Notes under the pieces: model-generated
The model's database searches: none
Told to the model about the DNA's origin: nothing
What the model saw: only the letters and a program-made list of their open reading frames with translations
Position numbers and translations under genes: made by a program
Shown: positions 8,475 to 16,090 of the stretch, piece after piece
How the letters are laid out: each line of letters opens with the position of its first letter
Position numbering within the stretch: position 1 is the stretch's first letter
NCBI RefSeq assembly: GCF_003999975.1
Contig: NZ_RJAC01000009.1
Location: 220,631 to 284,630 of the forward strand
Length of the DNA: 64,000 nucleotides
Reading direction: 5' to 3'
Source of the DNA: Actinoplanes solisilvae
GTDB taxonomy: Bacteria > Actinomycetota > Actinomycetes > Mycobacteriales > Micromonosporaceae

Positions 8475-9355
8475 GAACCGATCATGCGTCGGGCCGGCTT
8501 CTTCGCCACGTGATCGTGTCCGGCGTCGCCCCTGCTGAGCAGGGCGGACCGGGCCTGGGCGATGGTCCAGCGCTGGGCCGGGTCGGCCGCGAGCAGGCCC
8601 GCGATGACCCGGGCGAGAGGTCCGGCGCGGTGGAACGGGGCCGGTGTCGCCTCGGTGACGGCCAGCACGGTGGCGAACAGGTCACCCCGGTCGAACGGGG
8701 ACCGGCCCTCGACGGCGGCGTAGAGGGTCGCGCCGAGCGAGAACAGGTCGCTGGCCGGTTCGGGCCGGGAGCCGTACAGCTGCTCGGGCGAGACGAAAGC
8801 GGGGCTGCCCTGGAAGCCGTCGGCCGGTGGGCCCGAGGCGTCGTCGGGGGTCCAGGCGATACCGAAATCGATCAGCACCACCCGGCCGTCGTCGCAGAGC
8901 TGCACGTTGCCGGGCTTGACGTCGCGGTGCACGACGCCGGCCCGGTGCACGGCCTCGAGCGCGTCGAGCAGTCGCAGGCCGATGCGGCGCACCTGCTCGA
9001 CCGGCAGCGGGCCGTCCTGCTTGATCGTCGCGCCGAGGGTGCGGCCGGTCAGCGCCTCCATGACGATCCACGGGTCGTCCGCGTCGCGAACCAGGTCGAG
9101 GATCCGTACGGTGCCGGGGTGCACGACGCTCGCGGCGGCGCGGGCCTCGTCCAGCGCCCGCACCCGGGCGCCGGGGCCCTCGTCCAGCGTGACCTGCTTG
9201 ATCGCGACCGGGCGATCGAGCAGTTCGTCGTCGGCCAGCCAGACCGAACCCATCCCGCCGCGGCCGAGCAGCGCGCCGAGCCGGTAGCGGCCGGCGATCA
9301 GCCGTTCGTCCTGCTCAGCGGCCGCCGGCCGGGGTGCGTGCGGGAGAGTCCTCAT
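8471..9355 (-). CDS. Soluble Hanks-type serine/threonine protein kinase
   Basis: 294-aa eukaryotic-type kinase. The P-loop is LGRGGMGSVW (about 27-36), the catalytic lysine is in VAIKQ, the catalytic loop is HRDVKPGN, the magnesium motif DFG is in LIDFGIAW, and the APE-equivalent region reads SPAFVSPEQL. The protein ends about 25 residues after the kinase fold with AKKPARRMIGS. There is no transmembrane helix and no PASTA or other sensor domain, unlike PknB-class kinases. Start ATG 9355. It is the first gene of a two-gene operon, coupled by ATGA to the VanW membrane protein, which may supply the missing extracellular input. Confidence 0.92.
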   Translation of the reverse strand: MRTLPHAPRPAAAEQDERLIAGRYRLGALLGRGGMGSVWLADDELLDRPVAIKQVTLDEGPGARVRALDEARAAASVVHPGTVRILDLVRDADDPWIVMEALTGRTLGATIKQDGPLPVEQVRRIGLRLLDALEAVHRAGVVHRDVKPGNVQLCDDGRVVLIDFGIAWTPDDASGPPADGFQGSPAFVSPEQLYGSRPEPASDLFSLGATLYAAVEGRSPFDRGDLFATVLAVTEATPAPFHRAGPLARVIAGLLAADPAQRWTIAQARSALLSRGDAGHDHVAKKPARRMIGS

Positions 9356-9420
9356 GGCAGTTGACTCTGCCGAAACAGCCGAGGCGTGTCGTCCTGGCGA
9401 GCACCCAACCCGACTACCGG

Positions 9421-10551
9421 CTAACTGGAAGAAGCCGCGCTGCTCGCGTCGGCGTAGCGCAGGACGGCGCCGATGCCGTGTTCGAGGTCGACCTCGCCGG
9501 GTTCGATCAGGATGAGCTGGGCGCCGGTCCCGGCGATGGCCCGCACGAGGGCGGCGTCGGCCCGTACGAGAAGGGGGTCGGTAACGCCGGCCTCGCGCAG
9601 GGGCTGGTCGTCGACCGAGATCAGCGTGACGTCGTCGGGGGCGATCCACAGCTTGTCGGTCGAGGACTCGTCGTTGACCAGCAGCACCGTGTCGGCCTGG
9701 CCGCGCTGCAGCCGGGTCACCACGTCGCTCAGGCCGGTGCTGGCGCTGCCCTCGCCCTGCTGCACCCGGAACCGGTCGATGACGTCCCGCACGTGCTTCT
9801 GGGCGGTGTCGGTGATCGCGCGCATCGTGACGTCGTCGAGCGCGGTCTCGTCGGCGCCGGCGCCCCGCGAGCCGGCCTCGGTGCGCACCACGTGGTCGTG
9901 CCAGCGCTTGGGCAGCTTGGGGACCAGGTCGTCGACGGCGTGCACGTCGCCGCCGACCACGATGACCTCGGCGCCTACCTGCTCGGCCAGCTCGGCTGCG
10001 GCCGCGGCCACGTCACCGGCGTTGCGGCGCCAGCTCTCCTCGACCGAGCGCTGGTAGCGCGCTTGCGACCAGCCGCCGACCTTCGTCTTGTGGATCGGGT
10101 AGGGGTCGGAGCCCTTGACCTTGTCGCTGCGCGGTGCGCCGCCCACGGTCAGCGCGTTCAGGTCGGCGCCGGCGCGGTCGGCGAGCACCCGGACGTACGG
10201 GACCTCTTCTCCCCGGGCGGCGATGAGCGGCATGGCGTGCGGGAACGGCTCGACGAAGGCGTTCTCTGAGACCGGCGGCTCGGACAGCGTCTCGACCAGG
10301 GCTACGTCGGTGCCGCGCGCGAAGACGGCGACGCCGTAGCGGCCATGCTCGTACGGTCGCTGCCGGATGGTGTCCTCGATCGCGTCGATCGTCGCCGGGT
10401 CGGCGCCCTTGGCGACCAGGTGCTCCCGCATGGCGCGCAGGCGCAGGTCGACCTCGTGATCGGCCTTCTGCTCGGAGCGGGTCGCGTCGAGATAGACGGA
10501 GACCCACGGGCCGGGGCTTTCGTACAGGGGGCGCAGGAATGCCAGGTTCAT
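9421..10551 (-). CDS. Rv2629-like protein, bacterial release-factor-like (baeRF/Vms1-type) family
   Basis: 376-aa homologue of the actinobacterial Rv2629-like group, assigned to the bacterial archaeo-eukaryotic release-factor family related to Vms1/ANKZF1 peptidyl-tRNA hydrolases. Recognisable segments are LRPLYESPGPWVSVYLDATR at the start, GRYGVAVFARG near 72, the central EVIVVGGDVHAVDDLVPKLP strand and the C-terminal RAIAGTGAQLILIEPGEVDL. I chose ATG 10551, eight bases after GGAAGG; upstream in-frame codons are unlikely coding. It is divergent from a universal stress protein. In mycobacteria both families belong to the hypoxia (DosR) regulon. Function is known only at family level. Confidence 0.8.
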   Translation of the reverse strand: MNLAFLRPLYESPGPWVSVYLDATRSEQKADHEVDLRLRAMREHLVAKGADPATIDAIEDTIRQRPYEHGRYGVAVFARGTDVALVETLSEPPVSENAFVEPFPHAMPLIAARGEEVPYVRVLADRAGADLNALTVGGAPRSDKVKGSDPYPIHKTKVGGWSQARYQRSVEESWRRNAGDVAAAAAELAEQVGAEVIVVGGDVHAVDDLVPKLPKRWHDHVVRTEAGSRGAGADETALDDVTMRAITDTAQKHVRDVIDRFRVQQGEGSASTGLSDVVTRLQRGQADTVLLVNDESSTDKLWIAPDDVTLISVDDQPLREAGVTDPLLVRADAALVRAIAGTGAQLILIEPGEVDLEHGIGAVLRYADASSAASSS

Positions 10552-10655
10552 GACGTGCACCTTCCGCTGGGAGTAATCAGTACCCGCCGTACCCAGGAAG
10601 AGCCCGCCCGGATCTGTGACCGCGCCCACCTGTGTCACATCGAGGGCCTGCTCGT

Positions 10656-10674
10656 GGTCCCTAATGAAAGGACT
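10656..10674. promoter_or_regulatory. Imperfect inverted repeat ahead of the stress gene
   Basis: GGTCCCTAATGAAAGGACT lies 14 bases upstream of the universal stress protein ATG, in the divergent intergenic region shared with the Rv2629-like gene. The arms GGTCC and GGACT match at four of five positions, and the half-site GGGAC on the other strand recalls mycobacterial DosR boxes. The match is weak; I report it because both flanking families are DosR-controlled in mycobacteria. Confidence 0.3.
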
Positions 10675-10688
10675 GAGAGGGGCGGGAC

Positions 10689-11558
10689 ATGGCGCGGGTG
10701 GTCGTAGGCATCGACGGGTCCGAGCAGGCGTTGGTGGCGGTGCGGGCGGGCGCCGTCGAGGCCGCCCGGCGGCATCTGCCGCTGCGGATCGTGCACGCCT
10801 TCGTCTGGCCGCTGCTGCACGTGAAGGTCGGGCCGGTCGCCGACGACATGCCGGGTACGGGTCTGGAGCATCACGCCGAGGAGTTGCTCGGCGAGGCGGC
10901 CGCTGTCGCCCGCGAGGTCGCCCCCGCGCTGGAGATCACCACCGACCTGGTCGACGGCGCGGCGACGCCCGTGATCATCGAGGCGTCGCGGAACGCCACG
11001 TTGCTGGTGCTCGGCGACCGAGGACTGGGCAGCATCAGCGGCCTGATCGTCGGGTCGGTCGCCGTGCACGCGACCGCGCACGCCCACTGCCCGGTGCTGA
11101 TCGTCCGGGGGGCGGTGACGCCGTCCGGGCCGATCGTGGTCGGTGTGGACGGGTCCGAGTCCTCCGAGCTGGCCGTCGCGTTCGCGTACGAGGAGGCGGC
11201 TCGCCGCGCGGCCCCGCTGAACGCCGTGATCGCCTGGCACGAGGCCGACCCGGCCGGCGCGCACGAGTGGCGCTCGGCCGAGTATTCGGCCGAGATCTTC
11301 GAGAACGAGGCGCGCCGGGTGCTGAGCGAGTCACTGGCCGGCTGGCGCGAGAAGTTCCCCGAGGTCGAGGTAAACCCCGAGGCCGTACGTGGGCACCCGC
11401 GGCAGGTGCTGGTCGAGCGTTCGAAGACCGCGCAGCTCGTGGTGGCCGGGGCGCGCGGCCGGGACACGTTCAAGGGCCTGCTGCTCGGATCGGTCAGCCA
11501 GTCCCTCGTCTACCACGCCGGCTGCCCGGTCGCCGTCGTCCGTGGCACCACGCTCTGA
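10689..11558 (+). CDS. Universal stress protein, two USP domains
   Basis: 289 aa made of two tandem USP domains (about 1-140 and 148-285). Each carries the ATP-binding signature G-x2-G-x9-G-S: GDRGLGSISGLIVGSVA in domain 1 and GARGRDTFKGLLLGSVS in domain 2, so both probably bind ATP. Each domain ends in the usual CPVLIV / CPVAVV strand. ATG 10689 is preceded by GAGAGGGG. It starts a two-gene unit with the NmrA-like gene, whose Shine-Dalgarno overlaps this stop codon. It is divergent from the Rv2629-like gene, suggesting joint control by dormancy or redox signals. Confidence 0.93.
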   Translation: MARVVVGIDGSEQALVAVRAGAVEAARRHLPLRIVHAFVWPLLHVKVGPVADDMPGTGLEHHAEELLGEAAAVAREVAPALEITTDLVDGAATPVIIEASRNATLLVLGDRGLGSISGLIVGSVAVHATAHAHCPVLIVRGAVTPSGPIVVGVDGSESSELAVAFAYEEAARRAAPLNAVIAWHEADPAGAHEWRSAEYSAEIFENEARRVLSESLAGWREKFPEVEVNPEAVRGHPRQVLVERSKTAQLVVAGARGRDTFKGLLLGSVSQSLVYHAGCPVAVVRGTTL

Positions 11559-11570
11559 GAGGACCCTTTC

Positions 11571-12305
11571 GTGAAGATCGCAGTCATCGGCGGCACCGGA
11601 CTCATCGGGTCGCGTGTCGTCGGCATCCTGAAGGCGAACGGGCACGACGCGGTGGCGCACTCGCGGGCCACCGGGGTCGACCTGCGCAGCGGCCAGGGCG
11701 TCCCGCAGGCCCTCAAGGGCGCCGACGTCGTGGTCAACCTGACCAAGCCGGAGAAGTTCGACGAGAGCGCGCTCGTCTTCTTCCGCGAGACGATGGAGAA
11801 CCTGCTGCTGGCGGCCGAGGACGCCGAGGTCGGCCACCTGGTCATCCTGTCGATCGTCGGCGCCGAGAAGGTGCCCGACCTGGTCTACTACCAGGCTCGG
11901 GTGCTGCAGGAGAAGATCCTCGAGCAGAGCGACATCCCGTACTCGATCGTGCGTTCCACGCAGTTCTTCGAGTTCATCGAGACGGTCCTCTCGTGGACGT
12001 CGGACGACACCGCCGTACGCCTGCCGGCCGTCCTGATGCAGCCGATCGCCGCCGCCGACGTGGCCCGCACCGTGGCCGCGGTCGCGGTGACCGGCCCGCT
12101 CGAGGAGACCCGCAACATCGCCGGCCCGGAGGTGCACCCGCTCGACAACCTCGGCCGGATGACCCTGGCCGCCCGCGGCGACGAGCGCCCGGTGATCACC
12201 GACCCGGACGCCGGCTTCTTCTCGGTGGCGAACGGCGTCGCACTCATCGCCGACGAGAGCACGCTACTGACGGAGACGACGTTCCGGCACTGGCTCACAT
12301 CCTGA
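11571..12305 (+). CDS. NAD(P)-binding NmrA/SDR-like protein
   Basis: 244-aa atypical short-chain dehydrogenase of the NmrA-like group. The Rossmann motif IGGTGLIGSRVV is at residues 6-17. The mid region has HLVILSIVGAEKVPDLVYYQARVLQEKIL, where the Tyr and following residues resemble the degenerate YxxxK region of these proteins, and SIVRSTQFFEF corresponds to the substrate side. NmrA-like proteins often sense NADP redox state or act on quinones or flavonoids; nothing here distinguishes the two. GTG 11571 follows GAGAGGA overlapping the USP stop, giving a stress operon. Its last 11 bases overlap the convergent membrane gene. Confidence 0.82.
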   Translation: MKIAVIGGTGLIGSRVVGILKANGHDAVAHSRATGVDLRSGQGVPQALKGADVVVNLTKPEKFDESALVFFRETMENLLLAAEDAEVGHLVILSIVGAEKVPDLVYYQARVLQEKILEQSDIPYSIVRSTQFFEFIETVLSWTSDDTAVRLPAVLMQPIAAADVARTVAAVAVTGPLEETRNIAGPEVHPLDNLGRMTLAARGDERPVITDPDAGFFSVANGVALIADESTLLTETTFRHWLTS

Positions 12306-12585
12306 TCAGCGCGTTGCCGCCCAGCATGAGCAGGTCGGCCCCGGCGATCAGGGCCAGGCTCAGGTGCAGGTGCCGCGAGGCCTGTTCAGGGTCGGTGCCG
12401 CGGGCGCCGCGCACGGCGAAGAACAGGCCCGCGAGCACCAGCGGGATGCCGCCGATCAGCAGCAGCCCGACCGAGCCCGGGGTGTGACCGCCGCTCACCA
12501 GCAGTGTGATCATCACCGTCGGGACGATGCCGAACACCAGCACGGCGATTCCGGCGTACCACCGCAGCGACCGCGTCGCCTCCAT
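12295..12585 (-). CDS. Small three-helix membrane protein
   Basis: 96-aa hypothetical protein with three hydrophobic helices: YAGIAVLVFGIVPTVMITLLV, GSVGLLLIGGIPLVLAGLFFAV and LSLALIAGADLLMLGGNALI. ATG 12585 is preceded by a GGTGG Shine-Dalgarno (a GTG at 12594 is also in frame). No recognised family motif. It converges with the NmrA-like gene, overlapping 11 bases at the 3' ends. Confidence 0.6.
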   Translation of the reverse strand: MEATRSLRWYAGIAVLVFGIVPTVMITLLVSGGHTPGSVGLLLIGGIPLVLAGLFFAVRGARGTDPEQASRHLHLSLALIAGADLLMLGGNALIRM

Positions 12586-12663
12586 GAAACCCACCTTTCG
12601 ACGACGTGAATGGTAGCCGGGGTGGCCGAGCGCATCGGTGGGAAGCGGCCGGGGTTCGCCGCG

Positions 12664-12825
12664 GTGGGCACCATGACCGACGTGCCGGTCGAGGGGCGGC
12701 GCATGTGCGGGTCGGTCTCCTACTATCGCGAGTTCCCGACGACAACGGTTACGCCCACCCGATCGAGGGCGTCGTCGCGGTCGTCGATCTCACGGCCCGG
12801 GAGGTGGTGGCGGTGCACGGCGCTC
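12664..12825 (+). pseudogene. Copper amine oxidase fragment, frameshifted
   Basis: A short stretch encodes part of the N3 region of copper-containing primary-amine oxidases, split over two frames. The first frame gives DVPVEGRRMCGSVSYYREF; after a one-base shift near 12738 the next frame gives DDNGYAHPIEGVVAVVDL and TAREVVAV. The second segment closely matches the AHPIE-VAVVDL block of E. coli and Arthrobacter amine oxidases. Neither the catalytic domain with its TPQ tyrosine nor the copper histidines are present nearby. This is a relic of a much larger gene (family size about 640 aa). Confidence 0.6.
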
Positions 12826-12851
12826 GACGTACCGCCGACGGAGGCCGAGCA

Positions 12852-13205
12852 TTGTCACTGATCGCCCGGGTTGCCCCCGCGCCGCAGGTCGCCCGGCTCT
12901 CCGCCGGGGTGGCGGCGGCCTGCCTCGTCGCCCACGTCGCCCTGCTCGGGGTGGCGGGCGCGGCCGCGGCGCCGATGCTCGCGCTGTCGCTGGTCTGCGC
13001 GGTCTGCGCGCGCGGCGGGTGGCGGGGGCGGTGCTCCCGGGGTGAACAGGTGACGATGGTCGTGCTGAGCGCGCTGATGCTGCTCACCCATCAGTGGATC
13101 GGGCACGCTCACGGGCCGTACGCGACGGTGTTGACGCAGTTCACCACGGGGCTGGCCGCCACCCAGCTCGGCCTGGGGGTGTTGGCCCTGCTGCGGGGCC
13201 GTTGA
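12852..13205 (+). CDS. Small membrane protein, unknown function
   Basis: 117 aa with three to four hydrophobic helices (SAGVAAACLVAHVALLGVAG, PMLALSLVCAVCA, VTMVVLSALMLLTHQWIGH, LAATQLGLGVLALL). I place the start at TTG 12852 because GGAGG lies 7 bases upstream. An in-frame reading continues upstream, but that part encodes the amine oxidase remnant. The His-rich segment LLTHQWIGHAHGP is the only distinctive feature. No family recognised. Confidence 0.55.
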   Translation: MSLIARVAPAPQVARLSAGVAAACLVAHVALLGVAGAAAAPMLALSLVCAVCARGGWRGRCSRGEQVTMVVLSALMLLTHQWIGHAHGPYATVLTQFTTGLAATQLGLGVLALLRGR

Positions 13206-13227
13206 CCGGCACCGCGGCCGTCGCGGG

Positions 13228-13566
13228 TCACTCCCCGGACGCCGGCCCGGTCGAGGTCCCTTCTTGAGACCGTGGCGTGTCACGTCCGGGAGTCGCCGCC
13301 CGACGCTGGGAGAGCATTCTCGCGCCGGTGGCGGCGGCCAGAAGCAGCCAGATGGCAGGCCTCCACCACGGGCTGACACCGACGATCACGCCGGCGAGCT
13401 GAATCATTCCGATGCTCAGAAAGGCGAGCGGAACCCAGGGCGGGCTGTCCGGACGGCGCGTCGACCGGCCTCGCCCTTCCCACCACCACCGCACCATCAT
13501 GGCGATCGACGTCATCATCAGGATGAGACCGACGAACACCACGCCGGCCGAGATCACATCGAGCAT
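13228..13566 (-). CDS. Small membrane protein, unknown function
   Basis: 112-aa protein. Three hydrophobic segments (VISAGVVFVGLILMMTSIAM, VPLAFLSIGMIQLAGVIVGV and PAIWLLLAAATGA) are followed by a polar tail rich in R, T and G. The Trp/Arg-rich loop MVRWWWEGRGRS separates helices 1 and 2. ATG 13566 has a strong GGGAGGA Shine-Dalgarno at 13572-13578. No known domain. It converges with the preceding small membrane gene. Confidence 0.6.
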   Translation of the reverse strand: MLDVISAGVVFVGLILMMTSIAMMVRWWWEGRGRSTRRPDSPPWVPLAFLSIGMIQLAGVIVGVSPWWRPAIWLLLAAATGARMLSQRRAATPGRDTPRSQEGTSTGPASGE

Positions 13567-13715
13567 GCGCTTCCTCCCGGCTCATCGTATTGATCGACAG
13601 CAAACCCGAACGGCCATGATCGTGACCGATCGCGCATCCGGGACGGGTCGCGTGGACGGTTGCGGACGCAAGGGGGAGGATGAATCGTCAAGTCGTGGTG
13701 GATCTGGAGGGGCAC

Positions 13716-15023
13716 ATGCCGTCGCGCACCGACGTCGTTGAAGATCTGATGAGCCGGTTCCCGCACGTTCCGCGCGAGGCGGTGATCAAGGAGGACCTGC
13801 TCCGGGGAGGCCTCGCCTTCGACGACTCGGCCCTGACCGACAACGAGCGGGGCGACGTCAAGCCGAAGTCGTACTTCATCTTCTCGTTCGACCACCGCAC
13901 CCTGCCCGAGCTGGGCCAGGCCGCGCTGCGCCGCCCACCCGAGGAGATCGTGCTCACCGGCGGGCCGTACGAGCTTCGCCGCACGGTCGTGTCGGTGCGC
14001 GTCAACCCCGACTCGCCGTACCGCGCGAAGGCCGACGACGACGGCATGCTGCGCCTCTATCTGGACGGCAAGCCGATCGCCGACATCGGGCTACCACCGA
14101 TGCCCGACTACTACCGCCACACGCTCCCGAACGGGAAGTCGGTGATGGAGGTCGCCCCGACGATCCAGTGGGGCTACCTGATCTATCTGACCGCGTTCCG
14201 GGTCTGTCAGTACTTCGGCGCCAAGGAGGAGTGCCAGTACTGCGACATCAACCACAACTGGCGCCAGCACAAGGCGGCCGGACGCCCGTACACCGGGGTG
14301 AAGCCGGTCGACGAGATCCTCGAAGCACTCGAGATCATCGACAAGCACGACACCGCCCGTACGTCTCAGGCTTACACGCTGACCGGCGGAAGCATCACGT
14401 CGCACATCGGCGGCAAGACCGAGGCCGACTTCTACGGCCAGTACGCCCAGGCGATCGAGGAGCGGTTCCCCGGGCGCTGGATCGGCAAGGTCGTCGCGCA
14501 GGCGCTGCCCAAGGCCGACGTGCAGCGGTTCAAGGACTACGGCATCCAGATCTACCACCCCAACTACGAGGTGTGGGACAAGAAGCTGTTCGAGCTCTAC
14601 TGCCCCGGCAAGGAGCGCTACGTGGGCCGCGAGGAGTGGCACCGACGCATCCTCGACTCGGCCGAGATCTTCGGGCCGCGCAACGTGATCCCGAACTTCG
14701 TCGCCGGGGTCGAGATGGCCGCGCCGCACGGCTTCACCACCGTCGACGAGGCCATCGACTCGACCGCCGAGGGCCTGCAGTACTTCATGTCGCGCGGGAT
14801 CACACCGCGGTTCACCACCTGGTGCCCCGAGCCGACCACGCCGCTGGGCCGCACCAACCCGCAGGGCGCGCCGCTGGAATATCACGTGCGGCTGCTGGAG
14901 ACGTACCGTGCCGTGATGGAGGCCAACGGTCTTTCGAGCCCGCCCGGGTACGGTCCTCCCGGACCCGGACGGGCCGTGTTCTCGGTCAGCTCGTTCATGG
15001 ACAGCCTGCCCGCCAAGGACTGA
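13716..15023 (+). CDS. Radical SAM family protein with CX8CX2C cluster motif
   Basis: 435-aa radical SAM-like enzyme. The three candidate iron-sulfur ligands lie in CQYFGAKEECQYCDINHNW, giving C-x8-C-x2-C rather than the canonical C-x3-C-x2-C. Other family-like parts are the glycine strand YTLTGGSITSHIGG and the later QIYHPNYEVWDKKLFELYCPG and FVAGVEMAAPHGF segments of a partial TIM barrel. I prefer ATG 13716 (GGAGG five bases upstream) over ATG 13680, whose GGGAGG directly abuts the codon. No substrate can be named and no obvious partner gene is adjacent. It converges with the truncated pectate lyase, 6 bases apart. Confidence 0.78.
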   Translation: MPSRTDVVEDLMSRFPHVPREAVIKEDLLRGGLAFDDSALTDNERGDVKPKSYFIFSFDHRTLPELGQAALRRPPEEIVLTGGPYELRRTVVSVRVNPDSPYRAKADDDGMLRLYLDGKPIADIGLPPMPDYYRHTLPNGKSVMEVAPTIQWGYLIYLTAFRVCQYFGAKEECQYCDINHNWRQHKAAGRPYTGVKPVDEILEALEIIDKHDTARTSQAYTLTGGSITSHIGGKTEADFYGQYAQAIEERFPGRWIGKVVAQALPKADVQRFKDYGIQIYHPNYEVWDKKLFELYCPGKERYVGREEWHRRILDSAEIFGPRNVIPNFVAGVEMAAPHGFTTVDEAIDSTAEGLQYFMSRGITPRFTTWCPEPTTPLGRTNPQGAPLEYHVRLLETYRAVMEANGLSSPPGYGPPGPGRAVFSVSSFMDSLPAKD

Positions 15024-15029
15024 GCTGTT

Positions 15030-15992
15030 CTAGCGCCAAGTTATGTCGGACGCCGAGTAAAGGCAGTTGACCCCGTCCGCACCGCTACCGATGTGGTCGG
15101 GTTCGCTGCCTTTCGGCACGCCCTTGTACTTGTCGCAGATGACCGTGCTGCGCGAACTGTCGTTCAGGATGTTGATGTTGGTAAACCGGGCGGTGTCGCC
15201 CCAGTTCGTGTTGATGCCGGCCAGCACCTTGGTCGACGTCGCCCAGATGTTGTCCATGACGACGTGCCGCTGATAACTCGACGAGCAGTTGCCGCACGCG
15301 CGGTACAGCTTGCCCGAGCTCTGCGCGTAGAAGCCGCTGATGTGGACGGTGCCCGGCCTGTTGTGCTGGAACACCTTGTCGGTGCCCGACTTCGCGCCGC
15401 CGCCGACCACGTAGTAGTTCGTGCCGCCCAGGAACGTCGCCGCGTCCTCGCCGACGTCCTCCCACCAAACGTTCTCGAGCCGGCAGTTGCCCGCGCAGTG
15501 CACGCCGTCGCCGGCCGGGGCACCGATGATGACGTTCTTGAGCGTCGCGCCCGCGGCCAGGTCGAAGACCGGGTCCTGGCTCTCGCTCTGCCCGCCGTCG
15601 CCGATGCAGCAGACCCGCTTCATGCCGCCGTCGTAGGTGCCGGAGACGGCGATGGTGCCGTTGGACAGGCTGATCGAGCCGGTCGCGCTCGGCCAGGTGG
15701 GCTGCCCTCCGGACGGGGGAGGCGTGGTAGTGGGAGGCGGTGTCGTCGGGGTGCTGCCCCCACCCGTGTTCACCGCTACATCGTCAAAACCGGCCGAGGC
15801 GTACGCGGTCTGGAGACCGACGCGGCCGCCGGCGCTGACCGAACTGGCCGCGGAGCCGATCGCGGTGCCGTTGACGCTGCCGTTGATCGTGGAGCCGCTG
15901 ACCGCCAGGCTCAGCGAATACCACGTGCCGGTCGCGATCGTGCGTGACGAGCTGGCCAGCACGGTGACGCTGCCGCTGTTCACGGCCTGCAA
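15030..15992 (-). pseudogene. Pectate lyase (PL3-type) lacking its 5' half
   Basis: The C-terminal 200 codons encode a PL3-type pectate lyase: DGGMKRVCCIGDGGQSESQDPVF, GDGVHCAGNCRLENVWWEDVGEDAATF and CGNCSSSYQRHVVMDNIW are hallmark segments. A TPTTPPPTTTPPP linker joins it to a concanavalin/LamG-like jelly-roll domain. Only the second half of that domain is left, still readable to about 16035 (STTFYRLALLSGAAQLQ). There is no ATG, GTG or suitable signal peptide upstream; TTG 15992 is merely the first possible start, inside the domain. An extracellular enzyme without its export signal is unlikely to work. A CebR-like palindrome lies at the break. Confidence 0.75.
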
Positions 15993-16049
15993 CTGGGCCG
16001 CGCCCGACAGCAGGGCCAGGCGATAGAAGGTGGTCGAGCTCTTCGAGCT

Positions 16050-16069
16050 GTTCGGGAGCGCTCCCGAAC
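16050..16069. promoter_or_regulatory. Perfect 20-bp palindrome with CebR-type core
   Basis: GTTCGGGAGCGCTCCCGAAC is a perfect inverted repeat. Its core GGGAGCGCTCCC is that of the operator bound by the LacI-family cellobiose regulator CebR of Streptomyces (TGGGAGCGCTCCCA). It lies 21 bases upstream of the rightward hydrolase ATG and at the broken 5' end of the pectate lyase. Binding here is inference. Confidence 0.7.
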
Positions 16070-16090
16070 CGGGGATGTGATCATTGAGCG

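Noticed and set aside
10614..10640. CRP-like TGTGA ... TCACA site upstream of the stress gene
   Set aside because: The half-sites are about 15 bases apart instead of 6, so a CRP dimer would not fit.
12606..12851. N-terminal extension of the small membrane protein
   Set aside because: It contains the amine oxidase relic, and a good Shine-Dalgarno before TTG 12852 marks the real start.
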